This document shows positions 46,801 through 59,367 of a stretch of DNA of 64,000 nt, piece by piece. This stretch comes from Blasia pusilla. Its lineage: Eukaryota > Marchantiophyta > Marchantiopsida > Blasiales. The notes beneath the pieces were generated by a model that had not been told where the DNA came from, ran no database searches, and was given only the letters and a program-made list of their open reading frames with translations. The DNA lies in assembly GCA_050084515.1 (NCBI GenBank), contig CM114271.1, positions 27,590,001-27,654,000 of the forward strand, written 5' to 3'. The translations under genes and the position numbers were made by a program. The number at the start of each line of letters is the position of its first letter. The first letter of the stretch is position 1.

Positions 46801-46959
46801 CCATCCATGTCTTCCTCGTCCTAGACTCTACACTCGCATTCCTATTGCTCTTCGCCCCATCACTCAACAAGATTTTCTTTTCCCAAAAGAAAAGTTAGCA
46901 CGTAATCCCACAGATATCAATGCTTGATATCTTCTATTGCTCTTCCCATAATGGGTTTT
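43813..46959. other. 3.1 kb with no gene recognised
   Basis: AT-rich to mixed sequence. 45140-45300 is a local high-GC to AT transition, with an AATAATATATATTATT palindrome near 45277. A GC-rich patch at 44930-45170 has open frames on both strands but no domain. The pyrimidine-rich 46400-46930 stretch, with a Pro/Ser-rich frame at 46649-46927, may be the 5' end of the LINE that follows. Confidence 0.5.
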
Positions 46960-49800
46960 AGTCCTCCCTCCAAGAGGTAGTGCGACGGATCATCGTGAGA
47001 CCTCTACACATATTGAACGCTTTAAGTCTGGACCGAGGATTGGAAGAATCTTCAGAATGAGCATGTACTCCGAGCAGAGGCCTTAGCTGCATCTCATCCC
47101 ACTCATCATGCCAATAACGCCTTCGACGAAGCCTACTTTTGGGGCATGTTGGTGAGTTTTCACGTGTAGCTCAAACATTGGGTCCTCTCTCTCCGACGGT
47201 TCCAAGTGCGGAAATAATTGCTCTCTTAGAAGCTCTTCATCCTCCTTCAAGTGGTGATGCACCACCTTTTGTGGCGGACTATGCAACGGATCTTGACTTG
47301 GAGCTTGACTTGGAGGTTTTTACAAGGGCTTTTCTTCATACTCCTCGCTTATCAGCAAGCGAGCTATCAGGGTTGGTTTTTTAGCATCTCTACAATTGCT
47401 TTATCCCGGCAGATTCAACAAGTGGGTTTGTCTCTCTATATAAGGTGTGTGCACATATTGCGGCATGTCGTCTACCATTCTCTTAGGGGCTTATCGTTTA
47501 TTGGTTGCGGATAGAGACCTTCAAGTGTTCGCCCTTTGGCTATTGGAGAGGTTTTATACCGCTTGGTTAGTCGATCCATGTGCTTGAAATTTTGTCCTCA
47601 CTTTAGTGCCCACTTATTTCCACATCAATTTGGAGTGGTAACTCTAGGAGGTTGTAAGGCTGTGGTGCATGGGATTCGCTCTACTCTTGATATTCATCCA
47701 AAATGGGTAGCAATTCAAGTCGATGTGGCTAACCCATTCCATTCAGTTTCTCGTGCTGCCATCTTTGAGGAGTTACATTGTGCAAGAGGACAACTTGCGA
47801 GTCTCATTCCATTTTTTTGCTCTTTCTATGCCTATGATACCCCCATTATCTCTTCTTATCATGCTACTTCCGAGGAATATAGTATTCTACAATCAACTTT
47901 TGGCACACATCAAAGTAATTCCATGGGTGGCCCACTCTTTGCCATTGCCCATTATTGTGCCCTTCGAGCATTAGCGCAAGTATTTCCATCTTGTCTTTTC
48001 CCTTCTATTGCTGATAACACTCACATTATAGGTCCTTCTTTTGAAGTGGTTCCTGTTTATACCCATTTCATGGAGCAACTCTCTTTCTTAAACTTTAAAG
48101 TCCAACCTAGTAAATATGGAGTATGGTCTCCTTTATGCCTTCCCTCAACATTCACCCTGCCTTCTCCTGATTTTCCCATCTACATTGAAGGGGTTAGGGT
48201 TCTTGGGATCCCAATTGGCTTCATCCACTATGTCTCAAAGTTCTTGGAGAAGGCCCTTTTGAAAGACGTGGAATGACTTCATTTGTTACATCATCTAGGG
48301 CATCCCCAAGTGCCTTATGGGATTCTCTCCCAATTTTTTCTACGACGTGCTTCTACCTTCTTCGCACTTGTCCTCCCACTTCAAGGTTCTTACATCGGTT
48401 GGCCTCTTTTGACGCTTCCATCTTGGCAACTTTTGTTCAACTTCTTGGCCCGAATACATTTGAGGGAGAGGATGGTGTCTTGGCTTCACGACAAGCTATC
48501 TTGCCTATTTCTTTTGGAGGGGTGGGACTTTCCTCCATAGTCACGTCTGCTCTCGTAGCCTTTTTGGGGAGTTGGGCATTGGTAGCACCGATTATGGCTT
48601 CAAGGTTTCTCCAAGGAGATACACCTATCTTGATGGATCATGTCGCCCATGTAGAGGAGGGGACCTATTATTTCAACAACAATTGAGATATGCATGAGCT
48701 CTTGTTCCTCTTGTTATACAAGAAATTCTACCCCCTTTCAGTCAATTGATTACAGAAGGGCTTGATCGACTTCAAGAGGATATCTCCGAGAATTTGCATC
48801 AAATCAACTTTTCTAGCATTCTCTCTGAGGCATCCTCTGACGCTTATTGAGCTCATTTGCGTTTATGTACGAGTACCAGAGCCGAGGCGTGGCTTACTGC
48901 AAATCCTCTTATTCTTCCATTTTGTCTTCCTCAAAGTATATTCTCGACTGCTTTGCGGTTACGCCTTGGACTTCCCCGTCCTTCTTTGTTAGGTGTGCCG
49001 AATTGTGTATGCGGGGATCCCATTGATCCCAAGGATATCCATATTCTCCGATGTGCACATGGTGGAGAATGAACGACCACACATGATGTCATTAGAGAGG
49101 CGGTAGCATCGATGGCTCGTACTGCAGAATACATCGTTGGGCAAGAGCAACTCTATGTCCTACCTTCAACCACACAAGCAACCTCTCGTCAGAGAGTTGA
49201 TCTTGTTATGTCTCGAGGTGGATTCCAGACACTAGGTGATGTGGTGGATGCTGATCCAACATGTTCTGACTTGGTATGTCGAGGCGCACATACCAAAGGT
49301 TTGGCGGCCAAAGCTGCAATAAGAATCAAGGAGTTAAGTTATGTTGTGACACATGCGACTGATGGATTTATTCCTTTTGCATTGGAACTATTCAATCATT
49401 TACATGTGTCTTTTGATACTTTCCTGATAATATGTGCTCACCACTCTCTCGAGAATCATCACCTTGCCCCTTTCCATAGTCCTTCTCTCTCTATAGTTAC
49501 TACTTATTTTCGGCAATACATCTCAGTGGTCTTACAACGTACACAAGCCTTAGCATTGAAACGTCGTGCCGAGGTGGCCGGGGGTTGCTCGCCTCATCGT
49601 CCGTTCATGCTTGACGAACCACTCGTGTTCTTGTCAAATTTGTTTCAGGCTATCAATCGTGTAGCTCGTTGAGTCGGTGTTTGCGTTAGCTAGTTGCCAT
49701 TTTCTTTTTGCACTCCATTATGCATTTTTTTACTCCTCTTTTGAGATGTGATTACCTTTCTTTGTCCTCATTTGAGGTTTATTTTATAATAAAATGGATA
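46960..49800 (+). pseudogene. Non-LTR retrotransposon (R2-like), RT plus restriction-like endonuclease, broken
   Basis: RT segments: PADSTSGFVSLYK (about 47400); 47536-48276 with AIGEVLYRL, HQFGVVTLGGCKAVVHGIRS, WVAIQVDVANPFHSVSRAAI, NSMGGPLFAIAHYCALRALA and the catalytic box as ADNTHIIG in place of ADDT. After a frameshift near 48270 the thumb region reads RQAILPISFGGVGLSS. The C-terminal part (48850-49672, one frame with a TGA at 49070) has a zinc motif (CVCGD, then HILRCAHGGE, then THD) and a nuclease-like RVDLVMSRGGFQTLGDVVDADP. This arrangement matches the CCHC plus PD-(D/E)XK endonuclease of R2-group elements. An A-rich 3' end follows (about 49785). Confidence 0.75.
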
Positions 49801-50599
49801 TATACATAAAAATGGTGATAGCAATATAGAGAATTTACGGCTTAAGACAATATTCAAAAGCTTAATGCTAGATCATTTTCTTTTTTATTGCAACTTGACA
49901 TACTCAATTTTACACGTACAAGTGTTTCATATAAAAAAAATTCTATTTTTACTAGTAAGAATGCCCATGCCATGCAAAGGGGGCATTCCTAGTTATTTGC
50001 ATCATACCATACATTAGAAAATGGATATCGCGGGCATTCTTATAACTAATGCAAGTAGTTTATAAAAATATAACTTATAGCAAGAGAAATATCTTCATAG
50101 AATTAAGTATCAGTAGTTAGGATCCGTGCAACCCTAAACACCCGATTTAATTTATTCAACCTATTTTATATGATAGACATACATACCACGCGTCATCCAT
50201 GCTTGTCTTTAAAAGACACTTGGTGAACGTTCAAGATGTGGCCATTTGAGGAACACTCCTAAAAAAATAGTATAGGTAACTTACCCATGCAATTCCGACT
50301 ACACCGCAACGTATGCAATTGGAGTTACACATATTATCGTGCGAGCGGGACAACCTGCTCATGTCATGCAATTTTGAGGCCATAAAATACACAAATTTCT
50401 ACCTCTCTTGAGAGCAAGTGGAAATTTTATCTAAAACTTGGCAAGAGTTTTAAATGCATCTTGAAGACCATGTTGGCCAAATTTCAACTCAAGATGACAA
50501 AATTGTGTTGGATTCTCAACATCCACTTCTCTGAGCATCATTAATCTGATTGGCCCTCTTATATGAGGAGAAGCCTAGATTGATGGTTGTGACTTAGAC
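49801..50599. other. AT-rich spacer, no gene recognised
   Basis: Near 49951 ACTAGTAAGAATGCCCATGC resembles ACTAGTGGACACCCATGC at about 44726. Both are followed by AT-rich DNA. This may be a short repeat family, but the shared core is too short to call. Confidence 0.4.
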
Positions 50600-51440
50600 G
50601 TCGAAGGAGTCATAGTAATATGACGTAGGTGGTTTATGGAGTAGCGTTACTAGGATTATCTAACCCTATATTGCTTCAGGGTGCGGGACACCCTGATGCG
50701 TCGTGGGGGAAAAATTTTCTATTAATAGAAATGAAGAAAAATAGGTTAAAAATCCTAATTTCCTGAGTAGTGAAACAGTCGGGAATCGCAGCGGTAGCGC
50801 ATTCTTGTATGTCGAGTTATCTTCATGTTTAGGTTCCATCGAAGCTCTTCTATGAGCACACGAACGGACTATGCCACTTTGTATCTCCAAGTTTTATAAA
50901 GATCTCAGTGATTTCGTCACTTTCTATTTTCTCACATGGTATCAGAGCAGTAGGTTTTGCACTATTTTGTATATGGCGATCTAGTGTGTTTGCACAAAAT
51001 CTTGAGAGATGGCTACTTCTTCATCAGTTCGTGCTCGCCCTCCTTTGCTGGGTGAAGGGACGTTAGATGGGTCTAACTATACATTGTGGAAGTTCAAAAT
51101 AAGAACTATCCTCGAATCATTTGAGATCCGGGAGACGGCCACAGGGGTCGATTCGAATCCACAAGCTACTTTGAGTTCTGCATGTTCATCTTCATCTGGT
51201 GATATCGATCGTGTTGTATTGTTGGCATGGAAATGTTGATGCTCTATATGCGATTGTCACGAATATAACTGATTCTATCATGACTCTCATTCAACATACG
51301 ACCACTGCTACTGAGGCGTGGAACATTCTGAAGAATCAGTATGAAACGAGAAATGAGACTCGGATTCAAAATCTGGAGAATCTCATTTTTCAATGGCCCC
51401 CTTGTTTTCTCGGTGGCATTCCATTCAATTCGTTCTGAGT
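50600..51440 (+). mobile_element. Copia 5' fragment: LTR end, primer-binding site, gag start
   Basis: The LTR-like part (to about 50935) has the ATTTTATAAAG/TTTCTATTTTCTCACA end typical of copia. A primer-binding site is followed by a gag start at 51009: MATSSSVRARPPLLGEGTLD, NYTLWKFKIRTILES. One frame break near 51235 leads to DALYAIVTNITDSIM and TEAWNILKNQYETRNETRIQ. Homology ends at about 51437. The start coordinate is approximate. Confidence 0.8.
50937..50950 (+). other. tRNA-Met primer-binding site of the copia fragment
   Basis: TGGTATCAGAGCAG, complementary to the 3' end of plant initiator tRNA-Met and the standard copia priming site. It lies 59 bp before the gag ATG. Confidence 0.9.
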
Positions 51441-54213
51441 GGGGCAGAAATTGAGCATAATTTGTCACCCAAACGTTTCAGCAAGCATCTTTCTCCTTCA
51501 ATGCCCTCGGCTTGACTCTCTTGTTCTCTCCCTCTCACCCAACTCCAACTTTTGCCCTAAAGTTACTCTTCCCTCCTACCTCCAACTAGTTATGCAAAAA
51601 TTACCCTCGCAACCATCGACACATTTACACCACCGTCTACAACTGTGTGGATGATGTTTGATATATATATATATTCAAAGTAGATCTATTTTCACACATA
51701 TAATTTGTGAGGCTGAAAAAAATAGGATGTCCCATGTCCATAAAATTAAGGTCCCGGTCATTTCCCCTAGAGTGCTTCACTTGTTCTAGGTGAACCCCTG
51801 GTGTTTTGTTAATAGAATAGACCTCGTAGCTAACATCCAATTAGAAAAAAATTCAGGTCAGATTGATGTCATAAGGAATATCCGAACTGAAAATAAGATT
51901 TCCATCGTGGAGAATTTCTTATAAGAAATATCTGGCCATAAAAGATTTTCGAGAAGATTTCAGTTTTGAGGAAAAAACTTCAGTGAGATATTTTCTAGAA
52001 ATTCCCCATGGAAAAGATTTCTTTGAAAGTAAGCCAGCAAAAGAATGTAAGATCAAATTTCCATGGTTGACACTGTTTCCTTCCAGAAATATGAAGTCCC
52101 TTACACCTAAAAGATATCCCAAAGAAATACATTAAAAATAAAGTCCTTATTTTGAACTATTAGAACTTTCTATTTACGACCACTCTTAACGCGATTATTT
52201 ATTTCTATCCCTCCACGTCACAAACACCCGATTAAGAATCAAAAGACAAAAGAAGAACTCTTCACGTGCGACCTCTGCATTTGCAAAGAATAGTTATATG
52301 CCTTATGCGCGAATGTGCGGTGACCCTCGTCTGAGACGGCATAGTATGGTCGCCGGAGCGTTTTCCGGGAGTGAAAAATGATTCCATAGAACGGTCGTTA
52401 CGATAGTCCTCTTTTCCATGGGATGTTATGACCCAGTGGTCGAATACGATAGTTTATTATACGGCTCGGTTTTGGCGCTTTTACACACTAACAGAGCCTC
52501 AATTAGGGTGTAGTAAAAATCGGGCTTGTTCCTATCTCGAAATTGTACTTTACGGACAGAGCGGATCGGGTGAAGGCACTGAGGACTGAAAGTTCTCGTA
52601 GAGTCGTAGGGTAGGTACTACTGGAGGGTAGGACCGAGGCGGGGCGCTCCGGCGGCTGACGACGACGTTCGTATATAGGAAGGCGGGAAGCGGGGTCCTA
52701 GGAGAGTGGTATAGATCGGATCGGCATTCTTCGTTCGTAAAGCCGGGCGACAAAATTTAGAGAAATATCTGTCTGGTAACTGAATGTTCGGGATGGGATA
52801 TCCCGACGATACATCAGGCGCCGTTTCGCAGTGAGATCCTGCAATTGCCGACTGGGACTCGCGAAATCCCGGACCGATATTTCCCGGTGTGCCTGAAGTG
52901 ACTACCTGAGCCGAGCCTTGATTCGCTCGTTCGGCAATGGCGGAAGCGGACGGCGTGACAGTGCGGAAGTCGGTCGCGAAGGGAGCAGGGAGCCAGGGTG
53001 GCGCAGGGCAGGTGCGGACTGCGGGGGGAGGCGGTATTAGATAACTAGAGGTGTCGGAGGTCAGCGGCGTTGCAGTGCGGCACTCGCTAGCGAACTTGCG
53101 CAGGGCTCGACAATGACGCGCGTAGTGGTCTGTCGCGTTAATGGCGGGGCCACTTCAGGAGCTTCGGAACGTTGACAATGGTGAACGTCTCACGTCAGGG
53201 GCCGAGAGGACATCGCCGAACAATCGCCTCGGGGACCACAATCTTTCCCGGTCATGGACAACGGCGATGCACAGTAGTCAAACTCGGAATTCTTTTCGAT
53301 ATTAAAAGTGTTCAACTCAACCTAAATGTCACGATTCAAGCCATGAAGTCAAAGTTGTGGGATTCGGCATCGTTCGCCGTATGTTTTTTTCCCTGTTCGA
53401 TTAGGTTGGGTCATCTGCTACGGCCGGATTTACTGCACTAGATGATAAGCCGGGTAAATGGTCCTTCTGTTGAATTTTGTAGCCGACGGACGAGTGGTGG
53501 GAAGGAAGAAAGAAGGGGCAGGCGGTCGGTCTTTCTTCCGTGCCGTGCTGCGCATGACTTCTTGCACACTGCAGAGTCCAATTTCTCCGCAAGAGTCCTG
53601 ATAGATGTGGCGGCTTCGCGTTCGTGCTCATGAGTAACTTTTGTTATTTCTGACTCTTCCCCTGTAGGTGCGCCTCCTTTCTGTCATGTGTACGGGATTG
53701 TCTGCCCATCGCCAATTTCGTCGTTGTTGTTTTGGGGGGTTTTGCCTGTAGCTGCATGCAGCGCGCGCATTCCTTGACCAGTCGCGGCTGGTAGAGTCGG
53801 ACTGATGTGCTCCCGGTTTTCTTCCGTTTCAATTGATTGATTTATGGCTTCAGCTCTGGGGCGTCATATTCTTTCGGTAGGGAGCATTGAGAATGAGGAG
53901 GGCAGTACCCTGCGGATTGGATTCATTCCATGGCCAGGGCGGCCTCGCGGTCTTTTCAACAGTCTCTCGAGTTGAGTGACAAGAGGCATGGCCTGTAGCT
54001 CTAGTGCCGGAAATTCTTCTGTGTCTCTTGCAGGATTTGAAGCCGCAGTTTCGAATTCGATTTCGAGGTTGGATCAGTCGAGGCTCCTGCCGTACTTCCG
54101 TTGATGATCCGTATGACTTCACAGGAGCGCCAGATCACTTCCATATAGTTTCACATCCATAGCTGGATTGGAACGCTGGCGACTCCGGACGGGATACTGT
54201 CTCTCGTCTTGTC
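51441..54213. other. Upstream region of the receptor kinase, no other gene recognised
   Basis: 51441-52200 is AT-rich with no domain. From about 52300 the GC content rises to the kinase gene. GC-rich stretches at 52600-53170 have short open frames on both strands without domains. No clear TATA box lies in the last 300 bp, so the promoter is not pinned down. A 5' UTR intron cannot be excluded. Confidence 0.5.
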
Positions 54214-57200
54214 ATGGACACGGTCCTACTGTTTCAGGAGACTCTTTGTTTCAAGTTCTTTACAGCCCTATTACTGATCAAGGTTTCTCACTGCGTCGAT
54301 TCGGATTTGGAGGCGCTCGTGGCAATCAAGGCACAGCTAAATAGCAGCGCTCCTGCAGGCTGGACCGGAATCAATCCGTGCAACTGGACTGGTATTGCTT
54401 GTGAATCATCAAATAATGCGGAGCGTGTGGTCAAGATATCTCTTGCGCAGATGAATTTGACGGGTACCCTCGATCCGGGGATCGGGAATTTATCATTTTT
54501 GGTGACGCTGGATTTGAGCAAGAATGCCATGTTTGGACCGATTCCTTTGGAGTTACATAATTGTCAGCGGTTGAAAGTCCTAAATCTGGAAGGAAACAAC
54601 TTCGAGGGAAATTTTTCAGGCCTGTTTGGATTCAGAAATTTGGAAGTGCTGAATCTCGCGCAAACCAAGTTAAACGGCAGCATACCATCTACCATAGGCA
54701 CACTTCGAAATCTACGATTTCTGAATCTATCTGGTATGACAGGTTTGGTGGGAACAATCCCTGATGAGATAGGAAACTCTAGCAGCTTGCAGAATGTGGA
54801 CTTCTCAGACGGCAATTTGACAGGCTCTATTCCCTCGTCTCTCTTCCAATTGAAACAGCTGAAAAATGTCAGTCTGAGCAGGAATAAGTTGAGTGGCACT
54901 TTGGATTCCATCTTTACGACTTCGTCCGTGTTGGAAAATTTGTCTCTGGACGAGAATGATTTTCACGGGAATATTCCGGAGTTTTTTGGTAATCTGTCAG
55001 ACCTTATTTCTCTGAAAGCGTCGAAGAATCAGTTCGATGGAGAGATTTGGCCTTCTTCTTTTACAGGGCTTGTAAAATTGGAGGGACTCGACCTTTCCGA
55101 GAACAGGCTTACGGGACAAATTTCCACCGAATTGAGAAGGCTGACTGCTCTACAGACATTAGCACTGAATAATAACTCCCTTACTGGACCGATTCCGGGA
55201 GAACTCTTCGACTGCCGCAAGCTGACTTCTCTATCACTTCATTACAATCGGCTGAGTTTCGAAATTCCACGGGAAATTGGGAACCTGGTATTTCTGGAAG
55301 TCCTGCAATTGCAGGACAACAGATTGAACGGAAGTATACCGACTGAGCTAGTCAAATGCAGCAAGCTGAAGCAGATAAATCTAAGCGGGAATGAGATTGG
55401 AGGTGAGCTTCCGAGGGGGTTGAGTGCGCTCGCCGGTCTCAGGCGCCTCCATTTGTCACAGAACAAGCTGGTTGGTAGTATTCCTTCTGAGTATTTTTCT
55501 CTGCGAAAAATTGAGTACATCGTCTTGTCTCAAAATTATTTGCGTGGCCCCATTCCTAACAATTTAGCGCTCATGGTCGAGCTGCTCAACCTAGAGCTTG
55601 CAGACAACCTTTTGTCGGGCGTTATGCCGAGCAGTCTCGGGGAGCTTACAAAATTGCAAAAGCTAGACCTAACCAAAAATCAGCTGGTAGGGGATTTGGG
55701 CATGATGGCTGAGGGGATAAACTCCTCGCAGCTGCAGTTTCTTCTGCTCGGTGAGAATGGCTTTACTGGAAACTTAAGCTTCTCTCTAGATTGCATGAAA
55801 GGCCTTCTGTCGCTAGATCTTCATGGTAACAACTTGTCAGGCAATCTTCCTCCCGCCGTCGGAGGTCTGTTTCAAATTCAGAAGATAGACCTCTCATCGA
55901 ATCACATTAATGGTTCTATTCCTCCCGAATTCAGCGATTGTTCCTACTTGACATTTCTCAACCTCTCTTTCAATCAGTTTGTCGGTCCTATCCCTGCTAA
56001 ATTCAGCAAGGCCTGGCCTTCGGAAATCACTATCGATATCTCCAACAACCTTCTCAGTGGAAATATTCCGACGGGCTTAAATGGATCGATTGTGAAGTTG
56101 AATGTAAGCAACAATGGGCTGGAAGGATCCATACCTCCATCCTTGCAAGAACTTGGTGAAAGCTCTTTCACGGGAAATCCTTGGTTGTGTGGACCTCCGC
56201 TGCCTACCTTATGTAGCGATGTTCTATTGAGTAGTTCAAGGAATCTGAGATTAAGTGCCCTCATTACGGTGGTCGTGGTTACTGCCTGTACAATTACAGG
56301 CGTTGCGGTCGTGCTGGTCACCTTCAGAGCACGGCTCAAAGCCTGGTTTAATAGGGGTCAGATAGGGTTTTCGAGGGAGCTGACTTCCGAAAATGGGCCA
56401 GTAACGTGGATCTGTGATAATCGACCAAGCGAAACATGTTCCAACTCGTCATTGATCAGGAAAAGGTTGCGACAACCTCTTACATATGCTGATTTAGCGA
56501 TGGCCACGGGGGGATTCTCCAACGACAATGTTCTCGGAGACGGAGGATTCGGCAAAGTGTACAAAGGGCTGCTAAAAGATGGATCCACAGTTGCTATCAA
56601 GAGACTGACGGAAGATGGATTTCAAGGGGAACGAGAATTTCTTGCAGAGATGGAGACGCTGGGGACCATCAATCACAAGAACCTCGTGCAACTGCTGGGG
56701 CATTGCACCTCAGGTTTGGAACGGTTGCTGGTGTACGACTTTATGCCTAACAACAGCCTAGATGTCTGGCTCCACAGTCGGACGGAGGATATGGAGCCTC
56801 TCCCCTGGCCCACGCGCATGAACATTGCGAAAGATGTGGCACGAGGTCTTACTTTTCTCCATCATTTCTGCATTCCTCACGTTATTCACCGGGATCTGAA
56901 AGCTAGCAACATCTTGCTGGATGCCAGCTTCAGTGCTCATTTGGCAGATTTTGGCCTGGCTCGATATCTCAACACATATGATTCCCACGTCAGCACTGGT
57001 GTCGCAGGTAGTCTAGGATACATCGCCCCAGAGTATGCACAGTCATGGAGAGTCACGACTCGCGGTGATGTCTTCAGCTATGGGGTTGTTCTGCTTGAGC
57101 TGCTTTCGGGGAAGAGACCGGCCGGAGGCTGTTATAAGCCCGTCAAGGGCGGAAATCTGGTGAGCTGGGTCCGCCATCTCATCCAAACTGCTCAAACTCC

Positions 57201-57348
57201 AATCCTTTTCGACGAAACCATTTCTGTAGAGGGTTTTGAGACGAAACTTATGACCACGTTGGAAGTTGCTCTGCGTTGTATACGTGACGAGCCTAGTAAA
57301 CGGCCGTCCATGCTCGAAGTTCTGCGCAGCCTCGAAGACAAACTTTGA
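54214..57348 (+). CDS. LRR receptor-like serine/threonine kinase (EMS1/BRI1/PSKR-like, subfamily X type)
   Basis: Intact, intronless, 1044 residues. Plasma-membrane receptor expected to sense a peptide or steroid-type ligand and phosphorylate cytoplasmic targets. Residues 1-28: signal peptide (FFTALLLIKVSHC). 29-70: LRRNT with NPCNWTGIAC. About 75-640: roughly 22 plant-type LRRs (LxxLDLSxNxLxGxIP), with no clear BRI1-like island. 650-668: cysteine cap (NPWLCGPPLPTLC). 679-703: transmembrane helix (ALITVVVVTACTITGVAVVL). The juxtamembrane region ends PLTYADLAMATGGFS. Kinase about 770-1040: GDGGFG loop, VAIKRL lysine, VIHRDLKASN (about 890), ADFGLA (about 910), APEYAQSW, and SYGVVLLELLSGKRP; an RD kinase with all catalytic residues. 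The length is typical of the PSKR/EMS1 range. The first ATG precedes the signal peptide, so the start is secure. The exact orthologue and ligand are unknown. Confidence 0.93.
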   Translation: MDTVLLFQETLCFKFFTALLLIKVSHCVDSDLEALVAIKAQLNSSAPAGWTGINPCNWTGIACESSNNAERVVKISLAQMNLTGTLDPGIGNLSFLVTLDLSKNAMFGPIPLELHNCQRLKVLNLEGNNFEGNFSGLFGFRNLEVLNLAQTKLNGSIPSTIGTLRNLRFLNLSGMTGLVGTIPDEIGNSSSLQNVDFSDGNLTGSIPSSLFQLKQLKNVSLSRNKLSGTLDSIFTTSSVLENLSLDENDFHGNIPEFFGNLSDLISLKASKNQFDGEIWPSSFTGLVKLEGLDLSENRLTGQISTELRRLTALQTLALNNNSLTGPIPGELFDCRKLTSLSLHYNRLSFEIPREIGNLVFLEVLQLQDNRLNGSIPTELVKCSKLKQINLSGNEIGGELPRGLSALAGLRRLHLSQNKLVGSIPSEYFSLRKIEYIVLSQNYLRGPIPNNLALMVELLNLELADNLLSGVMPSSLGELTKLQKLDLTKNQLVGDLGMMAEGINSSQLQFLLLGENGFTGNLSFSLDCMKGLLSLDLHGNNLSGNLPPAVGGLFQIQKIDLSSNHINGSIPPEFSDCSYLTFLNLSFNQFVGPIPAKFSKAWPSEITIDISNNLLSGNIPTGLNGSIVKLNVSNNGLEGSIPPSLQELGESSFTGNPWLCGPPLPTLCSDVLLSSSRNLRLSALITVVVVTACTITGVAVVLVTFRARLKAWFNRGQIGFSRELTSENGPVTWICDNRPSETCSNSSLIRKRLRQPLTYADLAMATGGFSNDNVLGDGGFGKVYKGLLKDGSTVAIKRLTEDGFQGEREFLAEMETLGTINHKNLVQLLGHCTSGLERLLVYDFMPNNSLDVWLHSRTEDMEPLPWPTRMNIAKDVARGLTFLHHFCIPHVIHRDLKASNILLDASFSAHLADFGLARYLNTYDSHVSTGVAGSLGYIAPEYAQSWRVTTRGDVFSYGVVLLELLSGKRPAGGCYKPVKGGNLVSWVRHLIQTAQTPILFDETISVEGFETKLMTTLEVALRCIRDEPSKRPSMLEVLRSLEDKL

Positions 57349-59367
57349 GGTTCCAAGCCTTCAACTTATGTACATATGCCCCGTGCAATACAACGGCCCT
57401 AGATCTTGTTCTTATGAGTTGTCTGCCAAGAACTTTTCAGTTTCTATGATTGTATTGGAGAGGGTCTTGAGTGATGATGTAAAACAGTCAGCTCTCAGAG
57501 GAATGCTACTCTCGAGTGGTTACCTGACGCACCAGAGCACACCACTGTTTTATCTGGGATGCGGGATGAAACCGCCATTTGAACGCACTAGAATCATCGA
57601 CCCCCGCCACAGCGGCCATTGTCTTCGCGTCTGGTCTGTTCGTCTGCTTGCCGTCATTGAAATCGTTGAGCTATCTACAGTATCGATGATCTCTAGCAGG
57701 TCGTAACATATCTCCTGGGCTGCCCCATACAGTCGCAGTCTCGCGTTATCTGCTTTAACAGCCTCGGTACTCGGAGCACAGAATGACCCAGGAAATGAAC
57801 AGTCTCAAGCTGTAGAATGCTCTAGATAAGCACCGTGCTTTCCACTCTTTCGAATTTCTGTCACCGTTCGGAATAATATGGACGACTCGAAGTCATAGCG
57901 AATTAATCGTAGGCTTTCTCACGAACGGAGGCATATGAATTAACGAGAGTTGTCATGGGAATAAACATAAGAACGCAAATCTCGGAGGTTCCAATTCCTA
58001 CTTCCAGCCTCACTTGAACCTCTGACGTCCCACTTTCACGCAAGGAATCTGTTGGGTTCTCTGGGGTTTCTTGTGTTCTTCTGGGCGACGTGCCCGTGTT
58101 ATCCACAGGCCAGGAGGTGTTTCTTCGTCCGCGCCATGCATTACAGACCCGTGTGTTACGAACAGGTTTCCAGTGGGTGAATGGGAGTCTTATCTCAGTC
58201 TCTTTTCACTGATAATTAATTCCCCAATGTCCAACAATAAATTGATCCATTATTAAATGTATATTATTATGGAATAGTGTTCTCTCTGGGTAACCGGGAA
58301 AAAAATATTTCGCCCGCGACGGAACTTGCGTGCATCATCATTAACCTCATCCTTTCACTAAATCTTAAACACTTACTAATATAGTTTTTTATTCGTTGGT
58401 TTGGTTGGATGGGCACTGGGTTTTAATAATATATTAGATCAGTGTACTCCACTTTCACCAACAACTGAGTTTTAATGTCCAATAATAAATTGACCAAAAA
58501 TAAATATAAATATTTTTATCATTTATAAACCTAGTTGACTCAGCCCGATAAATTTCATAATTTTTAGTTCAATTTCTCAAACATTTGTATTAATATCAAA
58601 ATAATCGACCCGAATTTTTTTTTAAACATAAATAGATACGGTCATGTTTTTTATACAGCCAAAATCTACCGGTTCTCCACTCCCGGCGTCTCGCGCAAAG
58701 AAGTAGCGTAGGCAAGCTGTGATTCTCCGCTCATACCAGTCCGTAACAGAGGGAGACGTCGGTGAGCCGGACGGAATGCGACGGATGGAAGAATGAGAAA
58801 AGCAGTTCCACACCATTTCCAAATCCTCCGTAAAGGAGAATATTCTATGAAGATGCCAAGGTCGGCCTGAATTCTACGGGGACACGGCACCGACCTGACG
58901 CTTCAAATGCCTGCCGGGGCCCGCAGGATCTCCGGCAGGATGACTCATACCATGTCAGCATGCCAAGGAAGAGAGAGAACCTACCACTATAATAATACCA
59001 TAATACCAATGATATCATACAAGGACAATAATACAAAGATATCATACAAGGACCCAGGCCAGGAACCTTCGTGTCGATGGGCCGAGTCACTTTCGGTCTG
59101 ACTCTTTTGGGTTTCCATGTTAATCGTAAGTCACTAAGTGTAGAATTCGAGGACGGCATGACTTAACAATCACGTTGCCAACATAGAGACATTTTTATGC
59201 TTTCCGATTATTTTCTTTTGAAGAGAAAGTTTATTAAGTGGAGAAGTTATCATTGACAAGAACTAGTGGATTCACGTATATGATAGAGTGTATCTATACT
59301 ATTATGGGCAACCCCACATGCATAATAGAATGAAATAGTCATATAAGACAAAATAGGTGTGAAAAAT
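57349..59367. other. Downstream of the kinase, no gene recognised
   Basis: 57349 to about 58260 probably holds the 3' UTR and an old flank. The AT-rich 58200-58620 repeats the phrase CAATAATAAATTGA (58219 and 58482) in two similar surroundings. Short frames in 58620-59160 have no domain. Confidence 0.45.

Noticed and set aside
57266-57706. Gene overlapping the kinase 3' end
   Set aside because: Its first part is the kinase coding sequence in another frame; no domain in the rest.
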